The notes: generated by a model not told the origin, from the sequence alone. A stretch of DNA of 64,000 nt from Nematostella vectensis (GCF_932526225.1 NC_064043.1:5819501-5883500); one strand, 5' to 3'. Positions 48,574 to 62,479 are shown, counted from the first letter of the stretch. A program made the numbers and translations.

Positions 48574-49821
48574 TCACTTGCAGTAAATCTTTATTCTGAG
48601 TGCAGCCATTCTTGGTGCTTTCAACGCAGTAATGGTGGCTGCTGGGTAGATAAGCGCATCTCACCGCCTTTTAGCCCCTGTTCTGCATTTGTTATCCACT
48701 TTGATTTCCACTTTGATCATACACCTATTTCAATTAAAGGTAATCAATTTATCATAACCCCCAGTGCTTCATGGGTAACGTAGAAATGGCTGAATCCAGT
48801 CTTTGTCAGCCCTTTGGATGTTTAGAGAAATAAGAATGTTAAAACTTTCTAATCCTGGTTTTGTTTTTAGTTAAGCTTATTTTCTTATTTATTTGATGCC
48901 CATGAAGCACAGCGGGTTAAGACACATGGATCCTCCAAGTGCAGCCTTATTTGAGATAGGTGTATACATTATACATTATGATCAGGTACACTGCTATTCT
49001 AGTCACTCAGTCAAGTAGAATTAGAAGCAGATTGCCAATGTCTAAAAAAAGGAAGGTAAGCAAATTCTAACTTCCTAACATGTTTTATTTCATGAGCGAA
49101 AGATCAAAGCTTGAATATCCATATTTATCAATACCAGGGCATCGGGGTTTTTATGGGGTTAAGTCCTAGTACCCTTCTTACTCCATCTATTATACTGAGC
49201 ACCATTATCAGATCTAGTTTTGAGTTTAAACCCCTTCCACCTCTTCATTTGGGCGCATAAAATAAAATAAAATAAATATACGAGACACCCATTCCTACTG
49301 AGTGAACCCCTTATCAAGAGGATCCGTATTACAGAACTAATAAGCTGGGAACCGCCCTAGATACTGGTACTGAATCATGTGAATAGTGAAATGTAAATAT
49401 GATTAGTTTTCTAGTTTGTACGTTTGTAGCTGTAGGTTTTTTATTATAAAACACACGTACTAGGTGTCTGCTTTGTGTTTGTATGCCTCATAGTAATGTC
49501 GTGAAAGACGTACCAATCTTAACCTAAAAACCTCATTTACGGCATTTACTGTAGAAAATTGTTTTCACTTTCAATAATATGAAGAGTTTGACTGTTAGAA
49601 AGAATGGCTAAATGAACAAAAATAAAATTAAGTGTAATACACTAAATTTCACGGGTTGATAAATAGTAATCTATCTTCAAGGTCAATTTTTCTATCAATG
49701 CTAATGCACACCTTTTTAAAGTAAACATTGATTTATCACATATCTTTAGTCGGATTTCTTTAGATGTTTCTAAATGTAAATATTGGTTTCCAAATGTCCT
49801 TTAATTCTTTGCCGATGTTGG
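48574..49821. other. Convergent 3' regions of the C2 gene (+) and Mab-21 gene (-)
   Basis: There is no coding exon. A cluster of overlapping AATAAA words near 49260-49280 could end the C2 transcript. TTTATT near 49440 on the plus strand is AATAAA on the minus strand and could serve the opposite gene. Confidence 0.55.
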
Positions 49822-52296
49822 TTAATCTGGAAACCACCTGGGAGGTTGGACAGATGCACGAAGCTCCTCTTGGTCCTTCTCTAAAACATCGCAATTTACC
49901 CGCACGGTCTCACCAAGAAGCCCAAACTGTGCTGCATTCTCAGGGTCAGCAGCTTTCTCCTCGAGTATTGCAGCCATTGTTTTATTAAATACTTTTGCAA
50001 TTTCGTCTTCATCATCAAGGTTGGCCACATCCCCCTTCATTTTGTCTGTTACGTTTTCCATGTCAGGTCTACGAATTATTTCAAGCAAGGCAGCGAATCC
50101 TTGTCTGGCTTCTTCTACATTCTTTACGTTTATTCTCTTTTGTAAACGTTTGATCTCCCACATGGCTTGGGTTTTGTTTACGCTTGAATCCTTGTCGTCT
50201 TCAGCTAATTCCAAGAACACGCTCGCCATGGACACCAGTTCCTCTGTGCAGTGATCCCCACCAATCGTATCTCTCATAAACGCAGTGAATTCGGTTTTGT
50301 ATTGATGCCTTTCCAAAAGCCACAATTTAGCGAGATTTCTTGCCAAAAGTGAGATATAAATTAGCGTTATAATACGCTTGTCTATAATCATACCTTCGTC
50401 TCCTTCGTCATCGATATTGGCTGTTCTTTGTATGGCTTCTACATACCTAGGAATAAAAATGTTATGAATGGAAATGAGTGCAGCCCTCACTCCTTCAACT
50501 GTTTTCAAAGGATCCTCAATGCTCGAAAAAATTGGTTCCAGGTCCAATTTTTTCAGGAAAATATGATTGAAATAAAACGTGGTGTGCAGCCTAATAATCA
50601 CGCTCGCTGTTTTTCTCAGAATAGTCTTGCGGATGTCAAATATGACCTTAACCGCTTCTGTCAGAATGCGTGGGTTCTCGCCCGCCAAGAGGTTGCTCTC
50701 TGGGATGATGTAATGAGGAAGATTGCCCTTTTCAAAACAATCCTGAAGACGGTCGAGCATGCGCAATAGACACTTTCCTGACGTCGTCCCCTTCCAGAAT
50801 GATTCCCCATTATTCTCACACTCCCAGAACAGCAGATTTTTCAAAAAATAAGACGAGATCACTTCTGGAAAGTAAACCTTCTTGATGATCTTCAGTAAAA
50901 CAAGAGTGTGCCTCTGTACGGGAGTCAAACTTTGGGCAAGTCTGTTTTCAGCTAGTGAGAATGACATCCTCCATTCAAATTCATCCATTACTTGATGGTT
51001 GTCTGGCCCTTCTTTTGATTCCCTCGATGTACCTGCGAGTTCTGGATTCTTTTTGTATTGGAAAATAGTTAAGGTTTTGCCTGTACGCTTCCCCCTTCCA
51101 ACAGGAGCGAGGTGACATCCTAATTCTACGATCTCTTGGATGAGTTCAGGGAGAGGCCATCCCCCTGGGCGTGGTCGCACCAACCAATCCATACCTGGCT
51201 CAGGCCATACATCTGGATATTTGAAAACCGAAGTAGTATCAGTCTCCTGAACACCTCCAAACCCTGAGCCCTTTACCTTTCTAACTGGTCCATGGATTTC
51301 CCCTTCGAATCCGAAAACATGTTCTACCCGGTCAAAGTCTTTCCCCATTGAGGTCATTGGAAGAAGGTAGGCATGGTGTAAATATGTCGAGCCTTTGTAT
51401 CTTGGATTTTCTGCTTTCCATCCTTCTGTCAGCTTCAGCTTGGCGTATCTAGGATCTTCTTGGAGATGCTCAACTGTAAATATTGGAGTCGTTTGACTGA
51501 TAACCTCTTTCATTAGATCCCTATCCGGTTGCCAGTACACCTTTTCATTTGGGTCTTCGCCAAATGGGTCTTTATCACTTTTGGCAAGAAAGAAGCGTGG
51601 TATACAGAACCCCTCGGTTAGGCTGCCAGTATCGAGATCTCGGGGATCGGTCGACATGAGGCAGTCGGGATCCTCTCGGTTCGCCTCATGGTTACCCTGC
51701 CACCAGTACCAGTCTGTGTAAATGAACTCAACCGGGAACATGTCGCTTATCAGGAGGGAGAATGGCTCCATCCATAATTCTGAGACTTCGTCAAATGTGT
51801 AGGTGTTCACACTCTGTGGATCACAACAAGATACGGATATTGTAAGACCAGAAACCTAAACGTTCCTTCTAGGTTTCTGGTAAGACTATCAGTGCCAGCA
51901 TTGTTTTACTTAAGCAGCATCGTTGGGCGTAATAATATTGTCTCATTTGAACACCATGCAGAAATTGCGCTATCATCGAGCAATATTGCTGGGCTATATT
52001 TTACAAAGGACATACGGGAAACATAGCCCCCTTTATACAAGTAATGACTGAGACTTTCCCCTAAACCCCTGAAAACATTCTAGCTAAATAGGGCCATGTG
52101 TTGTATGATTATTGATTATCGGCTGCTAAGCATACTAAATATATTGGTACTGTTGCGAGCAATTTGGACACAATCCGTTATAAACTACCATTTTTCCTTA
52201 TTTAGATTTGTCCTGACTATAAAGCTGATGAATTGAGCGTTAAATTTGATTGCAAATTTTTCGATCTTTTGGTCTATCCTTACACAAACTCACCAT
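49822..52296 (-). CDS. Mab-21 / cGAS-like nucleotidyltransferase-fold protein
   Basis: A large exon runs 51813 to 49822 (663 codons plus stop). It has an acceptor (GATCCACAG) and no ATG near its start. A strong donor ATG|GTGAGT at 52296-52294 supplies a start codon as the last three bases of exon 1, in the right phase; the protein is then 664 residues starting MSVNTYTFDE. The NTase core shows TGSLTEGF (Gly64-Ser65) and, after a 26-residue insert, PDRDLM (Asp98, Asp100). EIHGPV and ETDTTSVF (Asp193, possible third acid) follow. The Mab-21 C-lobe is typical: PGGWPLPELI, GCHLAPVGRGKR, EWRMSFSLAENRLAQSL, SSYFLKNLLFWECE, CLLRMLDRL and LPHYIIPESNLL. The last 270 residues are helical and acidic. No cGAS-type zinc finger is seen. 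Relatives sense nucleic acid and make cyclic dinucleotides, or are developmental Mab-21 proteins; activity here is unproven. Confidence 0.85.
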
Positions 52297-54110
52297 GTTG
52301 TTTACTAAGAGAGCGTCTCTTTTCCGGATGGAAGTATCTAAGATTCGTACTCATAAAATTTTAGATTTTGTTAGCAGTCCGTGAACATGCGCTTGTAATG
52401 ATATACCTGCGAATATTTATCTTACTTCCGCATGGATGCTTGAGAAGTCATGGCAAGGCTCACGAAGTGAATTTATCGATGTATAACGCAACGACTTCCG
52501 GTTCCTTTGCTTCTACGTACTTTGAGTGTAGGTGCAGTCCGAGAGTAGTTCAAGAAGCCGAGTCGAGGCTTATTCACGTCCCCTTAAGTATTGATTGGAC
52601 AACATTCAATGCAAATTTATACTAGTTCAGCCACATTATGCAAAGTTCACTAACTCAAACTCGAGGAATCGTGCCAAAGTTCATGCTACACAAATGTTTC
52701 ATTTCTGCATAAAAAGTGAAAGTGTGTTAATCCGGTTAATCCGTGTGTGACTCAACAACATCCTAAAACATCCGGTTCCTTTACTTCTTTTGGACTGGGC
52801 GATCAGTTACCCACCCGAGTGTAGGGTGGGGTTTGGTGCAGTCAGGTAATCTTTTATTAGAAAAATAACCCATTTTTTTGGTGGCCATAGGTAGGGGCAG
52901 TTCGCGCACAACCCCAACACCTTTGTACGCGCCTGATCTAGATATTTCGATTTAAGTGGCCTACGGTAAACCCATGGAATAGCCCATTTATCTATTGCGA
53001 TAGCTAAACCACATTTTCACTATCGTTGATACTAAGCAGATATGCGTGTAAGTCGTTTTAGTTTGCGCAACAGCTTGTCAGTTCCTTTAGTACCTCAAAC
53101 CCACGTTTTAGCGGAAATGCTCTTTGTCACGATGCAAGTTCCGGGTCACCTTTTCATCGAGCAAAGTCGCCAGAAGGTCATTTTACTACCAAATTTCTCC
53201 GAATAAGTACTGTACTTGTAAAAAAGTCCAGCACTGCACAGCGTACCATTAGCATTCGCTTTCGAATACAATAAAGCCTATGGACGGCTTCTTATGTACA
53301 CTTTGCCAAGAAAAAAAGCACTTAACAGAGAGTCAATTATTATTATTGTTCTTCGAACACACCCTTTACAGTGATGACTTAAACTATTGCAACATTTTCC
53401 GCGGCAAAACCGCAGCGACCGCGTCCAAGATTTTTCCGCAAACCGCGGTCGGCCGCGTTGACCGCGGTTACGTTATATTCATAAGACGATAAGTGTCGAT
53501 TTACTTATTTTTGCGGTTTTCTTTTTGATTTGCCTCGTTTTGCTATATTTTGTCTTGGGAGAGCTATCACGACATTTCAAGCGCGGGTCCAGCAACCAAA
53601 CATTATAACACCGCTATCTAGCGAACTGTACAACACAAAGGTACCCGGGGTACCCGCGCATTAATGGGGAGGAAATAACCAGGATCCCAGGCCTGTCTTA
53701 GTCGGTTACGCCACGCACAGCTTGCTGAGATGTAGACTTAAAAATATGGGGGTCTTTTTCACGCTTGCGTCTCTTCGGAATGGGTGTTTTGCTATAGTAA
53801 TGTAGTGATGTCGTCATCATGTGCAGCACACTATGATCAAGATCTACATTGCTGCCTTTTGCCTTTGTTCTATTCTTTGTTCTGTCACGCACGTGCATAT
53901 GACAGTTTTAGAACCCAGAACAACAAAAGCAAGTACATTGAAATGCACGTAATCTAAGATGTTTTGTGTTCGTAAGTTTGATACTAAGATTAAACTTCTC
54001 GTAAGCTACTCTGCTCGAATTTCTTAGGAGCATTTCAGATAATAGGGGGGGGGGGGATTATAGAGTTCATATTTTCCTTTGCACATGCATCTGGTATAGC
54101 GTCCAAACAT
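52297..54110. other. Region upstream of the Mab-21 gene, no recognised gene
   Basis: It probably contains the promoter and 5' UTR of the minus-strand Mab-21 gene. Near 53400-53475 lies a GC-rich patch with repeated ACCGCGG/CCGCGGT palindromes. Small frames at 52368, 53280 and 53698 show no family features. Confidence 0.5.
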
Positions 54111-57100
54111 CTACCTACCTACCTACCTACCTACCTACCTACCTACCTACCTACCTACCTACCTACCTACCTACCTACCTACCTACCTACCTACCTACCT
54201 ACCTACCTACCTACCTACCTACCTACCTACCTACCTACCTACCTACCTACCTACCTACCTACCTACCTACCTACCTACCTACCTACCTACCTACCTACCT
54301 ACCTACCTACCTACCTACCTACCTACCTACCTACCTACCTACCTACCTACCTACCTACCTACCTACCTACCTACCTACCTACCTACCTACCTACCTACCT
54401 ACCTACCTACCTACCTACCTACCTACCTACCTACCTACCTACCTACCTACCTACCTACCTACCTACCTACCTACCTACCTACCTACCTACCTACCTACCT
54501 ACCTACCTACCTACCTACCTACCTACCTACCTACCTACCTACCTACCTACCTACCTACCTACCTACCTACCTACCTACCTACCTACCTACCTACCTACCT
54601 ACCTACCTACCTACCTACCTACCTACCTACCTACCTACCTACCTACCTACCTACCTACCTACCTACCTACCTACCTACCTACCTACCTACCTACCTACCT
54701 ACCTACCTACCTACCTACCTACCTACCTACCTACCTACCTACCTACCTACCTACCTACCTACCTACCTACCTACCTACCTACCTACCTACCTACCTACCT
54801 ACCTACCTACCTACCTACCTACCTACCTACCTACCTACCTACCTACCTACCTACCTACCTACCTACCTACCTACCTACCTACCTACCTACCTACCTACCT
54901 ACCTACCTACCTACCTACCTACCTACCTACCTACCTACCTACCTACCTACCTACCTACCTACCTACCTACCTACCTACCTACCTACCTACCTACCTACCT
55001 ACCTACCTACCTACCTACCTACCTACCTACCTACCTACCTACCTACCTACCTACCTACCTACCTACCTACCTACCTACCTACCTACCTACCTACCTACCT
55101 ACCTACCTACCTACCTACCTACCTACCTACCTACCTACCTACCTACCTACCTACCTACCTACCTACCTACCTACCTACCTACCTACCTACCTACCTACCT
55201 ACCTACCTACCTACCTACCTACCTACCTACCTACCTACCTACCTACCTACCTACCTACCTACCTACCTACCTACCTACCTACCTACCTACCTACCTACCT
55301 ACCTACCTACCTACCTACCTACCTACCTACCTACCTACCTACCTACCTACCTACCTACCTACCTACCTACCTACCTACCTACCTACCTACCTACCTACCT
55401 ACCTACCTACCTACCTACCTACCTACCTACCTACCTACCTACCTACCTACCTACCTACCTACCTACCTACCTACCTACCTACCTACCTACCTACCTACCT
55501 ACCTACCTACCTACCTACCTACCTACCTACCTACCTACCTACCTACCTACCTACCTACCTACCTACCTACCTACCTACCTACCTACCTACCTACCTACCT
55601 ACCTACCTACCTACCTACCTACCTACCTACCTACCTACCTACCTACCTACCTACCTACCTACCTACCTACCTACCTACCTACCTACCTACCTACCTACCT
55701 ACCTACCTACCTACCTACCTACCTACCTACCTACCTACCTACCTACCTACCTACCTACCTACCTACCTACCTACCTACCTACCTACCTACCTACCTACCT
55801 ACCTACCTACCTACCTACCTACCTACCTACCTACCTACCTACCTACCTACCTACCTACCTACCTACCTACCTACCTACCTACCTACCTACCTACCTACCT
55901 ACCTACCTACCTACCTACCTACCTACCTACCTACCTACCTACCTACCTACCTACCTACCTACCTACCTACCTACCTACCTACCTACCTACCTACCTACCT
56001 ACCTACCTACCTACCTACCTACCTACCTACCTACCTACCTACCTACCTACCTACCTACCTACCTACCTACCTACCTACCTACCTACCTACCTACCTACCT
56101 ACCTACCTACCTACCTACCTACCTACCTACCTACCTACCTACCTACCTACCTACCTACCTACCTACCTACCTACCTACCTACCTACCTACCTACCTACCT
56201 ACCTACCTACCTACCTACCTACCTACCTACCTACCTACCTACCTACCTACCTACCTACCTACCTACCTACCTACCTACCTACCTACCTACCTACCTACCT
56301 ACCTACCTACCTACCTACCTACCTACCTACCTACCTACCTACCTACCTACCTACCTACCTACCTACCTACCTACCTACCTACCTACCTACCTACCTACCT
56401 ACCTACCTACCTACCTACCTACCTACCTACCTACCTACCTACCTACCTACCTACCTACCTACCTACCTACCTACCTACCTACCTACCTACCTACCTACCT
56501 ACCTACCTACCTACCTACCTACCTACCTACCTACCTACCTACCTACCTACCTACCTACCTACCTACCTACCTACCTACCTACCTACCTACCTACCTACCT
56601 ACCTACCTACCTACCTACCTACCTACCTACCTACCTACCTACCTACCTACCTACCTACCTACCTACCTACCTACCTACCTACCTACCTACCTACCTACCT
56701 ACCTACCTACCTACCTACCTACCTACCTACCTACCTACCTACCTACCTACCTACCTACCTACCTACCTACCTACCTACCTACCTACCTACCTACCTACCT
56801 ACCTACCTACCTACCTACCTACCTACCTACCTACCTACCTACCTACCTACCTACCTACCTACCTACCTACCTACCTACCTACCTACCTACCTACCTACCT
56901 ACCTACCTACCTACCTACCTACCTACCTACCTACCTACCTACCTACCTACCTACCTACCTACCTACCTACCTACCTACCTACCTACCTACCTACCTACCT
57001 ACCTACCTACCTACCTACCTACCTACCTACCTACCTACCTACCTACCTACCTACCTACCTACCTACCTACCTACCTACCTACCTACCTACCTACCTACCT

Positions 57101-58842
57101 ACCTACCTACCTACCTACCTACCTACCTACCTACCTACCTACCTACCTACCTACCTACCTACCTACCTACCTACCTACCTACCTACCTACCTACCTACCT
57201 ACCTACCTACCTACCTACCTACCTACCTACCTACCTACCTACCTACCTACCTACCTACCTACCTACCTACCTACCTACCTACCTACCTACCTACCTACCT
57301 ACCTACCTACCTACCTACCTACCTACCTACCTACCTACCTACCTACCTACCTACCTACCTACCTACCTACCTACCTACCTACCTACCTACCTACCTACCT
57401 ACCTACCTACCTACCTACCTACCTACCTACCTACCTACCTACCTACCTACCTACCTACCTACCTACCTACCTACCTACCTACCTACCTACCTACCTACCT
57501 ACCTACCTACCTACCTACCTACCTACCTACCTACCTACCTACCTACCTACCTACCTACCTACCTACCTACCTACCTACCTACCTACCTACCTACCTACCT
57601 ACCTACCTACCTACCTACCTACCTACCTACCTACCTACCTACCTACCTACCTACCTACCTACCTACCTACCTACCTACCTACCTACCTACCTACCTACCT
57701 ACCTACCTACCTACCTACCTACCTACCTACCTACCTACCTACCTACCTACCTACCTACCTACCTACCTACCTACCTACCTACCTACCTACCTACCTACCT
57801 ACCTACCTACCTACCTACCTACCTACCTACCTACCTACCTACCTACCTACCTACCTACCTACCTACCTACCTACCTACCTACCTACCTACCTACCTACCT
57901 ACCTACCTACCTACCTACCTACCTACCTACCTACCTACCTACCTACCTACCTACCTACCTACCTACCTACCTACCTACCTACCTACCTACCTACCTACCT
58001 ACCTACCTACCTACCTACCTACCTACCTACCTACCTACCTACCTACCTACCTACCTACCTACCTACCTACCTACCTACCTACCTACCTACCTACCTACCT
58101 ACCTACCTACCTACCTACCTACCTACCTACCTACCTACCTACCTACCTACCTACCTACCTACCTACCTACCTACCTACCTACCTACCTACCTACCTACCT
58201 ACCTACCTACCTACCTACCTACCTACCTACCTACCTACCTACCTACCTACCTACCTACCTACCTACCTACCTACCTACCTACCTACCTACCTACCTACCT
58301 ACCTACCTACCTACCTACCTACCTACCTACCTACCTACCTACCTACCTACCTACCTACCTACCTACCTACCTACCTACCTACCTACCTACCTACCTACCT
58401 ACCTACCTACCTACCTACCTACCTACCTACCTACCTACCTACCTACCTACCTACCTACCTACCTACCTACCTACCTACCTACCTACCTACCTACCTACCT
58501 ACCTACCTACCTACCTACCTACCTACCTACCTACCTACCTACCTACCTACCTACCTACCTACCTACCTACCTACCTACCTACCTACCTACCTACCTACCT
58601 ACCTACCTACCTACCTACCTACCTACCTACCTACCTACCTACCTACCTACCTACCTACCTACCTACCTACCTACCTACCTACCTACCTACCTACCTACCT
58701 ACCTACCTACCTACCTACCTACCTACCTACCTACCTACCTACCTACCTACCTACCTACCTACCTACCTACCTACCTACCTACCTACCTACCTACCTACCT
58801 ACCTACCTACCTACCTACCTACCTACCTATCTATCTATCTTT
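54111..58842. repeat. Very long (ACCT)n tetranucleotide array, about 4.7 kb
   Basis: From about 54111 to 58828 the plus strand is CTAC/ACCT repeated about 1,180 times, with no interruption that I can see. It then switches to three or four ATCT units up to 58842. On the minus strand it is (AGGT)n. The left edge follows GTCCAAACAT without a gradient of decayed units. Confidence 0.97.
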
Positions 58843-58975
58843 GTCATAAAAGCTGACGCAGCCAAGGATTTTCACCGTAGTATTTTTTAGTATGAAGTTT
58901 CGGTTAAATGTTACCGATCTGAAATGAAATTCTTATTTCCATTCAGAAGCGCAAGATATGGCGCACATAAAGTTT
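58843..58975. repeat. Dispersed ~130-bp element next to the (ACCT)n array, copy 1
   Basis: TCATAAAAGCTGACGCAGCC starts directly (after TTTG) at the end of the microsatellite. It runs through TATTTTTTAGTATGAAG to GCAAGATATGGCGC. A matching copy lies at 62711-62842. No terminal inverted repeat is seen. Confidence 0.8.
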
Positions 58976-61840
58976 ACCGTCTTCTTAACAAAGGGGTCAA
59001 CCAAAGACGAACCCATCTTGTCACATGAGCAGGGTGGGGTCCGGACACCTAGGACCCTCCCCGCTCTGGACACAATCCTAATCTAGCTCCCCTTTCGAGA
59101 GAAATAAAATACTGAGAGAAATGAATGAATGTAAGAACGCATCTTCACGTGCAAACTTTCTATTCTAAAACTAAAGTCTGATCTGTGCGATGTCATTATG
59201 GCGCGCGCGAGAGGCGAGCTCGCGCCAATCTTTCGCTGCTTACCCTAGAGGCCTGGCGTCAAGACTTGTAACACGCGCCAAACTCCGTGGAACTACTACT
59301 TGCATTTGCTGAATTTCTGGTAAGATTGATCAGTTAGATTCAGTTAGTTTTTCGGATCTATATATTTGGGACACTTAGCCGTCTCATTTACCCTCTTGTA
59401 GATTGTGATCATTCGTTGCTGTAGTCTGCCTTGTTTTGTTTGTTTATTTTGGACACCGTATGGCTTAACCGTTGTGGGTTGTAAACATTGGAATAGTTTT
59501 TTTATGGAAATAAACAAAAAGGAATCGTTTCACCATGCCATGGAAATCTAAGATTCGTCCAACGTGTTTGTATAGTTATATATACATATGCCCAGATCTT
59601 GTCATTACTTTTAAAAATTTTGAGTCCCTTGTCTAGAATAAGTTTTAGAAGACATTTGATGATTTCTAATTTAGACAATCCAATTGTGTGACTAGGCATG
59701 TTTGGACAAACATAGTTTAACTTTAGGACATGACGTAAATACATTAAAGTGATTGTTTTCACACAATATTGGAGGACAAATTGTGACAAGATTTCGAAAT
59801 AACTAAACATTGCAATGACTAGCAAATCAGCTGATGGAAATATGTGCTTTCTCACACTAAGTGTTTTGCTAGGATTGCAAAATATTATTACTCCTCCTCT
59901 TACAACCTGTGGCACAAGTGCTGTTACCATGGTGAAGATTTCCCTGCTGGTTGCAGAAGCCCCTTTTTTCAACCTGTGCGAGGTGTCACCCACCCATCTT
60001 TTCCGTCCATGGGAGGAGTCACGTTGACATGGAGACAGCTTCTCTGCTTGGCCCTCCTGTCTCGTCCATCGACCCCTCATTTTCAAGTCTAGTGTAATGT
60101 ATGTAAAGAAGAACTATCGCCTATGGACATGGGGTTGCCATGGAGACTGTTGGCCAAAGAGTACCTTTGTAAAACTCACTTCCTCTGCAAAAAAGGATAA
60201 TTATGCCCAAACCTAACTACTTAGATTTAAAGATGTTAAAGATGTAGTTTGCCTAGAGCGGCCACGAGTAACAAAAGATACACAAAATTATGCACTCTTA
60301 AATTGAAACCCCCACCCGCCCCCATGGTCCTGGGGAAGGGTGGGGGATTAGACTTTGACCCTCTACAAAACTAAGAAAAGCCCACACCCCCTTGGGACAA
60401 AACTGCAGTCAAATGCCCTACCCTTCGGGATGCAAACTATAGGCAACTACCTGACATTTGAGACAATAAATCATCTGGCAATAAGCCTTTATTTTTCAAA
60501 GCCAGTACACTTCAGCGGATTCATTTGTACCAATAACTATGAAGACAACATAGTAACTTTACAAATATGGGAAAATTAATCATCTTCATCTGGCATTAGT
60601 TATCATTCATATTTGTTTTTGCACATTTTGCTGTGCAGCTTGCCACACTCTGATACATGGAATTGCTTGCTACAGAAGAGAAAGAGTCTCAAATCCGAAG
60701 CTGACATGACTTTCCCAAAGTGCATTTGTGACACTATTCACTTGTCCGAAACCCCAGGGTGGGGACAAGTCTTAGAGTAAAAAAACTGTCAATTCCCCCA
60801 CCCTCTTGTGACAGATTCTCGTTCAAAAGTGCTCTAAAACCCCCACCTTAAAATAAAAGAAAAATATGTTTTGGGGGGCCAACTTTTTTGAGTATTTAAT
60901 CCCTAAGTAAAAAAATTAAAAATGTTTATCTTTTGTTTTATAGATACACTAGGAACATTTACAATCCACATGATGCATCCTTGAAATTTCTTCTGCTGTT
61001 TGTACTGTTCGAATTATGGCTATCAAAACTGGTGAGTGATTTTCATGTTTTTTGTCTAAATAGATTGGGAGGAATAGAGCAAGCAATCTACAATATATAA
61101 TTTTAGTGCACAACGTGCTAAAAGCATTTTGGCGATCTCCTTTCATATTCAGTAGCTCAGTAAACTTCATATAATAGAATATTGAGTAATAAATGGAGTA
61201 ATGTACTTTGGATATAGTTGGTTATAACGGGCGTGATTGGTGAGAATATGTGATTTGACGTGTTGTTGAGCCATGTAATTTACTTGGAACCCTTTGTGCC
61301 AGTGAAATAAGTATCCACTTGATGGCAATGCGGTGGTTATTGCCAATTCTACAACACGTGCGCGTGATCTCGCTTTCTGGTTGGTTGTTGGCCATTGTAA
61401 ATCAGAGGACATCCCATGGGAATCGTCATTCACACAATCCTTGCAGGTTCACTTGAAGAGAAAAAACCTTGATTCAAATCCGAGAAATTTGATTCTCAAT
61501 CTTTTCGAGTAAATGTATTTTCCATACTTACAAAAGGACACTAAAAGTAACGAAGACTGCAGGGTTTTGAAGCTAAAGTTTTCAATTTTCGTTTATCCAC
61601 GCGCGCTGCAACCCCACAACATTTTATTCATGAGGTGACGAATATCGTGGTGTATAAGAGTACATACCACGGAAAACTATGGGGAATTTGTTAAATCCGT
61701 TGAGGATGGTAGTGAAGGTGCTACCTCATGACTTGTGTGTTTTCAGATACATGATTTGTTTAGTCGGTAAACACTTCTGGTCCTCATTTTGGGATCTAGA
61801 AATAAATTTCAGAATATCAACAGCAGATGCGTATTGCCCA
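58976..61840. other. Gene-poor region, no confident gene
   Basis: No recognised exon. One 194-codon minus frame is listed separately. A small minus frame at 60949-61170 starts after an AG that could be an acceptor, but it has no recognisable domain. A GC-rich GCGCGCGAGAGGCGAGCTCG patch near 59205 could be a promoter. Confidence 0.4.
59502..60086 (-). CDS. 194-codon ORF, unrecognised and doubtful
   Basis: The ATG at 60086 opens a frame whose first third is basic and hydrophilic. The rest is hydrophobic and Leu/Ile-rich but with no clean membrane-helix pattern. It has no recognised motif and no flanking splice evidence, and the region is AT-rich in its second half. It may be chance or part of a non-coding transcript. 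Confidence 0.15.
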   Translation of the reverse strand: MKMRGRWTRQEGQAEKLSPCQRDSSHGRKRWVGDTSHRLKKGASATSREIFTMVTALVPQVVRGGVIIFCNPSKTLSVRKHIFPSADLLVIAMFSYFEILSQFVLQYCVKTITLMYLRHVLKLNYVCPNMPSHTIGLSKLEIIKCLLKLILDKGLKIFKSNDKIWAYVYITIQTRWTNLRFPWHGETIPFCLFP

Positions 61841-61849
61841 TGCGCCAAG

Positions 61850-62030
61850 TTTTTTCGCTCTTTATGGACATTTACTTCCGCGCTTCGTCACTTTCGCGAG
61901 TTTTCGCGCGCTTTCATTTTTATTTTGCGAACATTTATTTTGTCGCCTTTTCGCGCGCTTCTATTTATTGCGCATCGTCATTTCGTGAATTTTCGCGCGC
62001 TTTTATTATCGCGCTCGACTTTTATCTGAT
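61850..62030. repeat. TTTTCGCGCGCTT degenerate tandem repeat
   Basis: The phrase TTTTCGCGCGCTTTCATTTT and the variants CCTTTTCGCGCGCTTCTATT and ATTTTCGCGCGCTTTTATT recur at about 55-60 base spacing, mixed with CGCRTCGTCATTTCGTGA-like text. About three copies. Confidence 0.6.
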
Positions 62031-62479
62031 TTATAAATCGCAATCACGAAAAATTACCCAAAACTTAAATGTTATTAACTGCTTGGTTTTAAACACGAAG
62101 GACTCAATTTCTATTTTGTGCTTTGAATGCAAAGTTCCCGTAAATAGCCCGTTGACTTCGCTACCATATTATGATAGCGAACCATGCGCGCATACGTTGA
62201 ACATAACTAATTATGGTTGTGACGAATTGTAGTAAACGCCAAACATGCTGTCCGGAAGTAGAAAACCCGCAAGATTGCGTTACTTTATAATACTGTATTA
62301 CGTTACATATTTAGTTTTGTTATGTGATCATGTTGTAATTCGAGATAGGTAAATAAGGGGGTTGTGCCCCTAGAGTTGAGATGCGAGTGTACTATTACTA
62401 CGGAGAGTTTGTGATCAAGAAATAAAGTAAAGAGAATATAAGTGAGTTTATTTGGTTGTCCCCGACAATGCAGATTCAC

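Noticed and set aside
49822-51810. GTG as the start codon of the Mab-21 protein
   Set aside because: GTG starts are not normal for nuclear animal genes; an acceptor just upstream and an ATG-donor at 52296 give a better model.
54111-58842. Telomere repeat
   Set aside because: ACCT/AGGT is not the animal TTAGGG repeat, and other repeat sequence continues on the far side.
60949-61170. Small minus-strand exon candidate after an AG at about 61030
   Set aside because: There is no recognisable protein feature and no partner exon nearby.
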